Shown piece after piece: positions 1 to 11,673 of a stretch of DNA of 64,000 nt. The stretch comes from Centroberyx gerrardi (Eukaryota > Chordata > Actinopteri > Beryciformes > Berycidae). Where the stretch lies: contig NC_136008.1 in NCBI RefSeq assembly GCF_048128805.1, positions 15,665,572 through 15,729,571 of the forward strand, read 5' to 3'. Within the stretch, counting starts at the first letter, position 1, and each line of letters starts with the position of its first letter. The notes beneath the pieces are model-generated. The model made no database searches and was not told the DNA's origin. It saw nothing but the letters and a program-made list of their open reading frames with translations. The translations under genes and the position numbers were made by a program.

Positions 1-50
1 CTTCTTTAACACAGTAAATGAGAAAGCAAAAGCAACACTTTCCAGTCTTA

Positions 51-405
51 CGCTGCAAAAACTGACAAGATCTATCAAGCTTATTTCATTATCTTTAGTC
101 AAATTATCTCACTGCACTGGCAGATAATCTTGCTGGTTTCAATGAATTTCACTTGATTCATGCCAATATGACTTCTTTCAAGAAATCATCATAAAACAAT
201 GAAGAAAATCTGGAAACAAGAAACTTTCTCCAAGTCCAATTTCACTTTTCATAGTAAATGTCCTGAAGCAAGTTACATTATCCTGAAAAAAAGTCAAATT
301 TGTTGAAACCTGTAAAATTATCTGCCAGTGCAGTAAGATGATTTCACACAAAAAATCCTACAATAAGCTTGATAAATCTGGATATAAGATTAAGTTTTTG
401 CAGTG
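51..405. mobile_element. MITE-like DNA transposon with long terminal inverted repeats, in a pde11a-like intron
   Basis: About 355 bp. The left end begins CGCTGCAAAAACT and the right end, read on the minus strand, begins CACTGCAAAAACT. The two arms stay similar for about 100 bp: both carry ATCAAGCTTATT and CTGCACTGGCAGATAAT. TA dinucleotides at 49-50 and 406-407 would be the target duplication. There is no transposase frame, so it is non-autonomous. Ends of the CACTGCAAAAA type are common in fish MITEs. Arm divergence shows it is not fresh. Confidence 0.7.
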
Positions 406-731
406 TAGACCCTCAATGAGAACAAGAAAAACTCCCACAAAAACCAATAAGAGGAAAAATTGGGAAGGGCCTCATGGAGAGGGATCCCCCTTCTAGGACG
501 ATCAGATGGGCAGTGGATGCAAACAAATATTAAATATCGAATGGAGCATAAACAGAAATGAACAGAATGAACAGAGAATGAATGCTGGGGTCGACATCCA
601 CACCACTCCTGGCGCCATGCCACTGTGGAGCTTTCTGACTAAAAGATGGGTTCCATAGGCTGCGGAGAATGACTATTTAAACATAGTATAATTTATTTTT
701 ACCTAAAAAAAAATGTCATTGCTTTCTGCAG

Positions 732-3663
732 ACAGCCGGTTTCCAGGAACTCCTGTCCGACGCAGAGATACTGGCTTTGATGGTTGGCTGTCTGTGCCAT
801 GATTTGGACCACAGAGGCACCAACAATGCATTTCAGGCCAAGTAAGTCACTGGGGTACAACTGAGGTACAATGATGGACTAGGTGTCTCAGGTGGATTTA
901 GCTCCACTACTGTGTTTTCCCCTGCAGGACAGGCTCTGCTCTGGCACTGCTGTATGGGACGTCAGCCACGCTGGAGCATCATCACTTCAACCACGCAGTC
1001 ATGATCCTACAAAGTGAGGTGAGACCAATATTACTTATATGTTCACCAATTGGGCATTATATAAGTCAGTCTAGGCCATATATCTGTCTTCCTTTTGTGG
1101 TCTTTCTTTGCTTTTATTGACTAAGCAGCTGAAAGTGTGTAATTGTAACATGGTTGATACTCTGTACCACAACAAATTTGTGTAAACTTACTCCTACATA
1201 AAAATAACATTTAAAACTTTAAAATTTGAATAATTATTTACTATAGCCATTGAATTGGATCCTTTTCAAGTGAAGGATCAAATTAGTTGGTGCATAATTA
1301 ACTTTCCTTGTCACATGGTGCCGGTGGGTGGGTGGTTTGCGGTTTGAGCCTGGCTGCTGAACACAAAGTGCCTGCCAGTAGCCAGTGACCACTCGTGACA
1401 TAATGAGGCTGCTTTGTCTCAGGTGTAGGTCAGATCTTAGTTTGATCACCAGGAACTGTGTTCTCCATCGATTTCTTTTAACAGAGGACAGAGAAAGTCT
1501 ATACCCATTGCTAATTAACATTGCTAATGGGAGCTTCACTGACAGTGAAAGATGAGTTTACCAATACATCGTCTTAAAGAAGACATTGTAGGCAGAGTTA
1601 CTTCCCTGCTCTTGTGTCTTTGCCTACTGTAGTGTGTGTATTGCTTTTTTTTTTTACACAGGGTCACAATATCTTTGCCAACCTCTGCTCTAAAGAGTAC
1701 AGCAACATGATGCAACTACTGAAGCAGGCCATTCTCTCCACAGACCTCACTTTGCACTTTCAGTAAGTGGGCCTTTTAAAATGAGCTTGCTAAATAGTAA
1801 AACTGAAATAGATTATTACAGATTATTAGATAGATTATTACAACTGAAATTGAAGTGTATTTTATTATGTTTTATTAAAAAGATGTGTGTAAAATGTCAT
1901 CTTGGAGTACATTCTGTAAAATATAGACTTTCCTCTGCCTCTGAACAATTCTTGTATCCTTGACTGTCTCTCTGCATTATAAGGCGCAGGACTACATTCT
2001 TTGAGTGTGTTCTGTCTGGAGAATTCAGCTGGACAGATGAAGGACACCGAGAAGTTCTCAGGTATCTGTTATTTTACAAAATAAAATGTCCTTTGCAAAA
2101 ATCACTTTATCTGTGAAAAGCAAAACAAACAGCTATAAATGAGCCTTGGTGCCGTCCACAGGTCTATGCTGATGACAGCATGTGATTTGGGTGCCGTCAC
2201 TCGTCCATGGAAGATATCCAAACAGGTTTGAGTCCCTACCTCAACATTTCTCACATCTGTGCTTTCAATTTTGAGGACTTGGAGCCATAAGAATGTAGGT
2301 GGCATTGTGGCAAAAATGTGCATAGTACAATGATAGTACAGTGCAGGTAATGCCATGCAAAGAACAGTCTATCAACCAGGCATTCGAGTGACACAAGTTT
2401 TGTCTCACAAAATTCTTTAATTCTATTTATTTCTACTTCACAACATTTGAAAAAGGTGGCCACTGCAGTATCAGTTGAGGATGAATGCAGGATAGATGAT
2501 GTCTGGAAAGCAAAGGCATCAGTGATGCCTGTCCAGACCTGACAGTGCCTGCCACTGTAGACAAAAAAGCTCTGACTGAGCTCTAGTACAGAAAAACTTC
2601 ACTGAAATCATGACCAAAAGTGAATTTTTGCATGAAAATATCACAAAATTGCATCAGACTTACACCCTTTCTGGCTCTGAGCGCTTGGTTTGATGTCAGA
2701 AGTCTTACTCGTTGTTTCTTCATAGATAATGATGATTTCCATTGATATCCCAAGGTTGCAGAGCTGGTGACCAGCGAATTCTTTGAACAAGGTGACAGGG
2801 AGCGGTCTGAGCTGAAGCTGACTCCAGCGGTACGCACAAAGCCACAACCTGCAAAGTCTCATCTTCCACTGGGATTTTAGAGCTCTGTCCGCTTGTATGA
2901 AGAGCCATCAAAGCTAAACTCCTACCATGATCATTTTGGCTTGCACAAAGATTTTTGTCTTATACTCAATCATTATTATGGATTTGAGTCTAGTTCACAA
3001 TCTAACCCTCCTGGGGACTCAAACCATAGGTCTTTTGTCAAACAATTGTTGCAGTTTGGTAAGGCATTATGATTGTTTTTGATGGTGGATGATAATAACC
3101 GAAGCTTATCACCTCTCTGTAGGCCATATTTGACCGCAATCGCAAGGATGAATTACCTGCCTTACAGCTGGAGTGGATTGATGGGATCTGTAAACCCCTT
3201 TACCAGGTAGATAACCCTTGAGGAAAACTTCATTTCAACCTTGATAATTGTGAATTATTATTTGGGAGTTGTTAATTTTCCCCAGAGGATCTGAGAGATC
3301 AAGTGTGTCGTACTGTGTCTCTCCCAGGCACTGGTGAAACTGAACAGGAAGCTGCAGCCGATGGTCGACGGGATAGATGCCAACAGAAGGAAGTGGCAGG
3401 AGCTCTGCTCATCCTATCAGCAGACACGCAGAGCCTCAGTGTCCAATCTGAGCCCTGAACCAGGTCAAAATCCCATGTTAAGAGAAGATACAGAAACAAA
3501 TCAACACCCAGAGTCCATAGAGATCCCGAAGTCTGGTGAAAATGCCAAGTTTGGGTCAAATTCTAAGTGCGATCAGGATCTGAGGTGCAGTCCAAACACA
3601 GATTCCTGTCATGATCAGGTGCCAGTTGGCAACATGACAAATGGACAGCTCTTAGAGGAGTGA
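732..3663 (+). CDS. pde11al: PDE11A-like dual-specificity cyclic nucleotide phosphodiesterase, C-terminal part (8 exons)
   Basis: Partial gene running in from the left edge. Coding exons: 732-841, 928-1018, 1662-1762, 1984-2061, 2162-2225, 2755-2829, 3123-3206, 3328-3663 (TGA at 3661-3663). All have AG/GT borders and the frame stays open for 312 residues. The product is the class I PDE catalytic domain: the metal-binding [10 protein letters not shown] motif in the first exon, [10 protein letters not shown] in the second, TACDLGAV (metal-ligand Asp) in the fifth, and [10 protein letters not shown] with the invariant substrate-binding Gln in the seventh. As I remember the families, the match is closest to PDE11A ([23 protein letters not shown]), which hydrolyses cAMP and cGMP. 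The GAF domains and the first part of the catalytic domain lie outside the window. The tail after the catalytic core (about 80 residues, Ser/Pro/Asp/Asn-rich) looks longer than in mammalian PDE11A and unrelated to it. The 2755 acceptor has a weak pyrimidine tract but keeps frame and homology. The 'al' symbol (HOXA-linked fish paralogue) is inferred from position. Confidence 0.93.
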
Positions 3664-3891
3664 AGCAAGAACCAGAGTAAAGTAAGAGTTTATCCACTAA
3701 ATAACTCATGTGGGCTCCCTCCCATATCCTGTGATTTTCTAACACTTGCAGTAATCTAAAATGATCCAAAACCTGGGTAATGGACCTGCAGTTTTCACCT
3801 ACTGAACATTTTGCTTTCCCAAGTGTCACTGTATTAAACTCAGGCATGGGATCAGTTCCCAGTGATTAGTCTCCATTGTAAGGGCAGTTTC

Positions 3892-3892
3892 C

Positions 3893-3975
<83 letters not shown>
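3892..3975. repeat. (ATCT)n tetranucleotide microsatellite
   Basis: About 21 nearly perfect ATCT units, probably within the 3' UTR of the pde11a-like gene. Such purity suggests it is length-variable between individuals. Confidence 0.97.
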
Positions 3976-5664
3976 ACTTTTCTTCGCTGAGATGTGTAAT
4001 GGTAGACCATTGTTGAAACCAAAGAGGGCCACTTATCAATGTGTTGTAAAGGGAACTGCCTCAGAAATGCAAACCCATTTGAATGCCTTTACAGAACAAA
4101 AAGGAATCACTGTGATTTCTCTCTCTCTGTCACATAGATTTCCATTATGAATGTAGACTGGAGCATGATCTTGTTCCTGAATGTTACCAACTCATAGGCT
4201 TTCTTACCTCAATCGCAAGTCTTTGGTTGCATGGCATTATTTTTAATCTTTAGGTGTACACAGCCTTTGGCTGTTAACTGGTTCTGTGAATTGCATGTAT
4301 CTATTATATCAATACTGTGCATTGCTACTTTTGGATGAAAACCTTGTATCTCTTAATAATCTCTTCAGGAATTAAAAAATGTGACGGCCCAATGGTTAGA
4401 GGACTTGATTGTGTAAGGAAGCTCACCCATTGAAATCCTTGGGCTGATAGTGGGCATTTCCTTAAGAATGAGTGTTTGTGTGTGTGTAATCTCCTTCCTG
4501 AAACCACTCAAGGCTTGCCTGGTAAAATAAAATCGACATCAATGCACACATGGTTTTGAAATGGTTTTATGGGCCCTGTGATGAAAACATTAACTTGGTA
4601 CTTAAAGGACCATAGAAATTTGCAGATCAAGTAAAAGTAGGAAAAATGCCAAAATAAAAGTTACAAGGTTCTCATACATCAGAAACTGTATATATGTACC
4701 CATTTGTTTGTCAACTGTTTGCAATTAATCATCACAGTGTTTTGCAATCCGGACTGGATAGCATGCTGATATGTTGATTAAGAAAATGCATGTTTCATCT
4801 TGGTGTAGATGTTGGACATTATCTTGATGCCTTTGATTGCCATATGAGATTTGCTTTGCATGAAATTAATGAAATACTCCCAGAGTGTTGTTGAGAATAT
4901 TGTTGCTGCACTATTGTTGTTGAGAACATAGATCTCTATTTTCAACCACAGACTGTACCAAAATTAATATATTCATTATTTTTCATATACTGGGCTCTAT
5001 ATTTATGCAAGATATTATTGGCATTTTCTCTTGCTATTTATACATTGTCCACTAAGAATACATACTTAATAGAAGACAAGAAAGTGTTGAATTCCAGATA
5101 AAAGGGATAGACTGATTTTAAATCTATCTCCAACTGGTTTTGTGAATAAAATGCTTTGGCATGGAAATTGATCATTTAGTGTGATTTGTGGTTTATTCAT
5201 TTATGTAACTAAACTAACTCATTATGATTTCCATGACTACGGTTGCTCATTCTTGATTGTTACTTACTTAGAATAATTCTGCTGTAGTGGACAATATAGT
5301 AAAGTTTGATGGGAAAGGTGGGAGAAAGATGACGTACAACAACAACATGGATCATGAACTAGACTCAAATCCATAATATTGTGAATACATTAAACGCTTT
5401 GGCCTTCTAAGCTATGATGTGTACACTTGGTAGTTTTATTCACAGAATGGAATATATGATCCGCCTTGAGCAGAGTATAAACTTGCTATGACCTCAACTG
5501 CTGCATAACTGTGCCAACAAAACACAAACAAACAAAAAAAACCCTCCAATGGCTCGTTAAGTGCAATGCGATCGATGCTTATTATTGCCTGAGAAGTATT
5601 CTTGGAGGATTGTGATTGTAATAGCTAAATCTAATTTTCCAGAGAGGATTCTAATCTACAGTTT

Positions 5665-5730
5665 TAATAATAATAAACTTTATTTATATAGCACTTTTAT
5701 AAACAGGTGCTTTACAAAATGAATAAGATA
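5665..5730. repeat. Dispersed fish repeat fragment (TTTATATAGCAC...GTGCTTTACA type)
   Basis: The segment has (TAA)n followed by TTTATTTATATAGCAC and GGTGCTTTACAAA, a short inverted-repeat motif that recurs widely in fish genomes, typically at the 3' end of old retroposon fragments. Family assignment is from memory only. It is truncated, with no flanking duplication visible. Confidence 0.45.
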
Positions 5731-5925
5731 AATCAATAGATAGAAATAGATAGAAATGGAAACAAAGACAAATGAGAATAACATAAAAAAGGAGACAGGC
5801 GAAATTGCAACAGGGACAGAACATACTGATGAACATCATAAAGAGGCTTCACTGTTCTGTTATGCAACAATGCACTGAAACTTTGTTCATGATATCAGTT
5901 TGCCAGTCCCGACTCCCTAATGACC

Positions 5926-6346
5926 ATGGATGAAGACGCTATAACAGGCTGTTTTTGGTGGTTCTACCACTTTTGTTGCTGTGCCACCATCGAAGTGGAT
6001 GAGACAGGCTACGAGAATTTGAAAGATGATAAATCAGGATGTACAGACAGATGTAGGAAGGAGGCCAGAAACACCAACTCCCCACCTGTGAGGAATGAGG
6101 TGCCAAAGGAGTCTTAATCCAGACTCAGCAGGTCATTTGCACCCAGCAGGTCAGTGGATATTGTCGCATATCACTCCATTCAAGACAATGTCATATGGTG
6201 TTTGTCTATTACTGATCATCCTTAGCTCACTTGGTAAATTGTTTCTCTTCTTTTGTTCAGATGAGATGAAAGGAGAAGACTCATACCTCAAAGTTATGTT
6301 TATGCCATATGGATTTTTCAATGGAGAATTGGATTTTGCATATTGA
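5926..6346 (+). other. Possible small unidentified gene (two open stretches and a poly(A) signal)
   Basis: An ATG in good context (ACCATGG, 5926) opens a 63-codon frame to TAA at 6115-6117. It encodes an acidic start, a Trp/Cys-rich hydrophobic patch (CFWWFYHFCCC) and a charged tail. A pyrimidine-rich tract ending TTGTTCAG at 6260 precedes a second open stretch, 6261-6346, that reads EMKGEDSYLKV... to a TGA; AATAAA follows within about 15 bases. To join the two, a donor inside the first frame in the right phase is needed, and the candidates near 6040-6053 are weak. I recognise no family. It may be a short lineage-specific gene or a chance arrangement. Confidence 0.2.
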
Positions 6347-9300
6347 AAAACTGAATAAATAAGGAATTTGAATTTTTGATGTTCTTTAATTGTATTCTTG
6401 GTTTAATACTATAGTTTTGTAATGGATGAGGAACAGAGTGAGCAAAAAATCTTTTCATCTTTTCATCTTCCACTAAAATGTTAAAATGAACATTTTCAAA
6501 ATCATCTCAAAGTGGAACCAATGGAACAAATCTCCTGTAAAAAAAAATTACCTGGATAAAACATTTCCAGCCTGAACGGTGATGGATGCTAAAAGTTATC
6601 CCATGCACAAAGCAGCGACTCCAACAAAGCACAGCCACAGCAGTACAGAGAGCATATTGTAGAGAGAATGTTTACATATTCATACAGTCTCTTTTACATC
6701 CCGTTATTCATCTGCGGAGAGTGTTTGATGTTGATTTTAATAAGGCAGTGAGGTGAGGCAACAGCAGCAGAAGTGTGTAAAACTCAGAGCAGCTCAACAC
6801 GCACACAGCCGCCAGCCGCCTAGCCAGAGCCAGAGCCAGAGCCGGGCCTTAATCTATAATTTAACATGGATTGAGTTTATTCTCCTCAGGGTCGATGATC
6901 AGGGGAGAGCCGGATGGAGAGAGGAGGGAGAGCCTTCCAACCTCGTTTTTGATACAGGGCCCGGCTCTGCTATAGTCTTTGATCTCTCTCGCTCTCTCTT
7001 TCTCTTCCCACCCCCACTGCCCTCTCTGTTTCTCTCCTTCTGTTTGTCTCTTTTCTCTCTCTCTGTCTGTCTCTGTCTCTCACACACACAGACACACACA
7101 CATAGACGCAAATGCAATCTCTCTCACTATCCACACTGACGTTCGTACACGCTCACAAACAGAACGAGAACGCCAAATGACTCAGGTTAAAACAAACATC
7201 CTCAAGAGACTTGATGTAATGTTTAATAACCTCTAAGATATTCATAAACACATTTGTGTATACAGAGTCATTAGTGAGGAGAGGGAGGCTAAGAATAACC
7301 TAACCTCTTTTAACCTCTCAGAATGAGTTATAGGTATTGAATGCTATTTGCGTAAACATATAATGAAACCAGCCTTTATTACAGCTTTGTAAATCTAGAG
7401 GAAATGTCCTATATCCATTTTTAGAAACTAAATTGTGGCAAGCAAAGCAATGCAAATACAATAGAGTATAGACCATAAATATTAATACACACTCTCAATA
7501 CAACTCTAATGGTAATGTACCAGGAATAGCTTTGTTCGCTTCATTACTATTTATTATATTATAATGTGTATGTTTTTTTTATGATATGGCATGGAAACTC
7601 TATTATGAGTTTTAAAATAAGATAGCACTGAAATGCATCCGTTGGCTTCAATAATCACATTTCTGCCAGCACATCATTAAGGTTAGAGCTTGTACACACC
7701 CAGCTGGACACTAGTAAAGCTAAAATACACACAACAAACTCTAGTTTTACAGCTAAAATACCAAACAAATGCAGAAATAATTGAATGCACAAGAACACAT
7801 TGCGCCTTGTAAGAAAATTCAGGTGACTTTTGCTTAATTTTTTTAATTAAAGGAGAATGGGTGATCCATCATATGTATCTATAAGCCATCTCTTTTATGT
7901 GAGACTGTAGGAAGCTGGGAGACAGGGGAGAGGACTCTGGTCTAGACATGAACTGAGGCATTTCTTATAATCATAATAGTTTAAGATAAGGCACAACACG
8001 TCAGTGGATACTTGCACTGAAGGTTGATAAGTATATTGCATGTCTTTTCATGTTTGTCATATATTCACACCTGTAAACAGTTGTCTGTGTTAATCTTGTA
8101 AACAAACTAAAAAATGTTTTGATTTTTTAGCAAAATCCAATAATGGTAGCTTCATCTTATATTTATTGTGTAGGTTTTTTTGTGTGTGTATATTGATATG
8201 AAGATAATCTATCTAAAGGTATCCTCTCTATTTTGTCTATATTAATGGATCATGTCATATTCACACACATCACACACCAAGCAACTTTGAATGTTTTCTA
8301 TATTGAACAGGTGATTTCAAATTGACCTGACAAAGATCCACCATGGATGTAAATGTCTGATTTTTGCAATAAAAGAAGTACATTAGGAGACTAAGGTGGG
8401 TGGGCTTTACCTGTCAGAAACAATCCTTCTATACCATCACTGGGCAGCAGATGGTTCTCTACAGAGCAAAGACTTATCAGAAAATGTCCAAAGAAGTGAG
8501 GAGCAAGATGTCACTATGAAGTACGGTGGGTTGTAACCTCATGATTCTCTGTTGACATGAATATAGCAATAGGGCTGTTTTTCATCTCTGGGTGAAGAGA
8601 GAAAGGCACAGCCAGCTTTTAAACAACCCTTTGAACCTTTATGGCTCATCATTATTTCACTCTTTTTCTGGCTGTGGCTCATCAGCTAAGTTGTTTGGAC
8701 TGTCCAGAACAGATGCTCATGACTGACTGTCCTGACAGGGCAAACTAACTCAAGATGTGCTGTACTGATTAACCTTTGAACCAACCACTGTACTCAGTCA
8801 ACACCACCTGCCTTGATGTGGGAGAGGAAGGCTCATCCTGGGACAAGTGGAATGTGCCTGAAACAATTTAGAGAAACAGGAAAACATGGCTGCGCGCCTC
8901 TGTCTTCCCTGGACGGGCTGTGGTTGATTGTGAATGTCGAATCGCAGGCTCACATCCGTGGAGCCAAATCCCTCGCTGCAGGATTTAGATATCCTCTGTG
9001 CGGAATAGGCTTGTGTTGATTCCCCAACTGCCGAAGGCTGTTTTTAAATCAAGCATTCAAGCGGTCTTTGAGTGCAATGCAGAGACACACGGCTCATCTG
9101 AAGGTGCTCCTCTTCAGCAGTCACACGATGAAGTCCTAGACTCAGTGGAGACTCATGCGTGTTTTCTCTTTGCCATTTAGTGCGTTGCCTTGTCTGGCTG
9201 TCTGTCACAATCAAAGCATCCTCAGTGTTATGACTTGGGGATGAATAATTGAGGCGGCTCACTGGTTATGTAATAGTCAACTCAGTGAAGCATCAGACAA

Positions 9301-10380
9301 TGCTGTAGTCTCAAACTGTGCTGCAGACTGAGACAGACATGTTACAACAGGTTGTTCATATCTGTTGTGTATGCGTTTACTTTGATTTAATATTATGTAT
9401 CGGATTGGCATAATTACAATGCACACTTTAAATAAGGAAAGCATTATATCAGGCTTTTCTTTTGCTCTTGACATAAACAAAATGAACATGTAGATGTGAC
9501 AGTTAGTGCAACACCCACATCACAGTGTCTCTCTCCATGGAGGCACAGACTCAGGGCACAGAGCTCACACTGCACGTGTTTTTAGCAACGCAATAGCCGG
9601 CAACAGCGATAGGAGTCCTTGATGTAGTTAACAATGAAAAGTGTTGCATGATAATGAACATATTTGCTGGTGACCCTCTGTTTGGCAGAGGAAAGAGCAA
9701 GCAGTCATCTCTCTGAGGAAGTTTTTCTGAGACCATCTAATTGGAACTGAGACGAAAAACAAACTGTTCTAACACTTAAGTCTTTTTATGCAAGTGGGTT
9801 TACGTAATACACATTCACTGACTACATGGATTTGATAGACATCGTAAGTAAATCTGTTTCTAACGAATTGTTTACTTGGAGCTCATTTACTTTTATAAGA
9901 CACAAATCTTATTAGAGCATATTAGAGTCAAGGGAAGTGTAATCCAAGATTAAGGAAGTCATTTGAGGCAGTTGAAATGAGGATATTTCATGTTTTGTGA
10001 CGTAGGAAAATTGCATTTGGATGTGACAGCATTTGAAACTTTGTTCTGTTTTGTTTTTTGAGTGTTACTTGTAGTTTAGGTCATAATATTTAATTTCTGT
10101 ATATAAATATTTCTGAATATGTTCTTTTCAACCCTGCTGCTACTTGACATTTATTTTAGTTTTGCTCCCTCCAGTGGTGAAGAACAGCACTGACATTATT
10201 GACTAGCAAGTTGACAATATCCTCAACAAATTACTTGTGGAAATCAAGTTGAATGGAAAGTTGTAAATTAAGGACTTGCATATAAACAGCAAAACTTAAA
10301 AAAAACAAACTATGTAATAGCTCAACACTCAGTTGAATTACAAAGTTGAAAACAGCTGAATTGCAAAGAGAGACTGGCTT
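6347..10380. other. Intergenic DNA, no gene recognised
   Basis: AT-rich, no frame with recognisable homology. 6985-7105 is pyrimidine-rich and then (CA)-rich low-complexity DNA that creates long meaningless frames on both strands. The rest shows no feature I can name. Confidence 0.6.
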
Positions 10381-10387
10381 TGAAGAG

Positions 10388-10451
10388 AAGAGAGAGAGAG
10401 AGGGGGGGGAGAGAGAGAAGGGGAGGGGGGAGAGAGAGAGAGCAGGGGAGG

Positions 10452-10497
<46 letters not shown>
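10388..10497. repeat. (GA)n purine tract
   Basis: About 110 bases of GA/GGA repeats interrupted by G-runs; a pure (GA)n block occupies roughly 10455-10496. It accounts for the repeat-encoded frames on both strands here. Confidence 0.95.
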
Positions 10498-10499
<2 letters not shown>

Positions 10500-11624
10500 G
10501 GAGCGTGTGCTCTTGACCAATGCCATGGAATTGACCAGAGACTTAGAAGAGGAGGAGGGCGGTACCAATAGGGACCCCTATCCCGCTGACAGCTGGGAAC
10601 GCCCCTCCCTGATGACAGGCCAGCGCTGGATTCCTTCAATGAAAAGCCCTTTGATTGTTGGCAGGAACTCCTCTGGTTTGGCTGAATGGATGTCAGCCCT
10701 GTCAGAGTGATGGACGGGCGGGTATTTCACCCCTGATAGAAACAAGCCCCCTCCAGCGAGCCGCTAACTCTCAGAGAGCAGGACCTCTGCCAGTCAACTT
10801 CTAACCTCTTCTCAAACAGATGGAAGCAACCACAAAAAAGATGGAAAAGTGTGAGACTGATGCAAAGTTAGCCATTTCTAGTTACAGAAAAAAAAATCCT
10901 GCTAAGTCAAGAGTTATTTCAAGGAGGGTGACAGTTTCCTGGACACTCATTCCTTGTTTTTCAAACAGTAGTTAAAAGAGACTTTGAGTTTATCCTTCAG
11001 TCTGCTGAATATCATTCATAGGCCTTGTCTATTTGAGCGCATCGATAAGGAGCACAAACTTGAATCAGAATAGCTTCATAATAATAAATAAAGCAACAGA
11101 GATTGAGCTCTTTGGGTTTCATTTGCAAACACAGGGAGTTACTAGTGTTGACTGTTCTACAGGCAATCACTCCATTATTCAACAAGGCCGGAGAGACTTT
11201 TTTTGAACAAATTTGCCTCTCTGCCTCTCTCAGAGTTTTAAATATTGGCACAAAAATTTGATTTTACTGCATATGTATATAGTTTTGCAAGAATGATCCA
11301 AAACTGTTCACAAGTTACAAGTTATGTTAAAACCATTCCTGTGTCCCTGCCTGACTCTGGTGCCATTTCTCTGCAGGAGCTCCTGGCTTACCGCAATGTT
11401 GATCATGAATTGCAGCCTTAAGCGGCCCCAAGGAGTACACAGCACCATAATCAGCATGTACGTCAAGACTAGCCACACAAGAGCAAAACAGCAGAGCAGC
11501 ACAGGTCCTGCCCACACTGAGTCATCACGCTTTGCCTGTGAGAAGCAATTATAAACGCTGCAAACAAATACACCAAACTCAAACCCCAGGTCAGTCAACA
11601 GTATTTCTCTTTTCTCCCTCTGTC

Positions 11625-11673
<49 letters not shown>

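Larger units (their letters stand above)
3664..5919. other. 3' UTR of pde11a-like and intergenic DNA
   Basis: The first consensus polyadenylation signal after the stop is AATAAA at 4526-4531, so the 3' UTR may run to about 4550. It contains the (ATCT)n tract at 3892-3975. The rest is AT-rich without a convincing frame. A dispersed-repeat fragment lies at 5665-5730. Confidence 0.5.

Noticed and set aside
3892-3975. Regularly spaced repeats that might suggest a CRISPR array
   Set aside because: It is a simple tetranucleotide microsatellite; there are no unique spacers, and the genome is a vertebrate's.
6753-7236. Overlapping frames on both strands
   Set aside because: Encoded by pyrimidine-rich and (CA)n low-complexity DNA.
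10322-10639. Leu/Ser-rich and Arg/Glu-rich frames
   Set aside because: Translation of the (GA)n tract on both strands.
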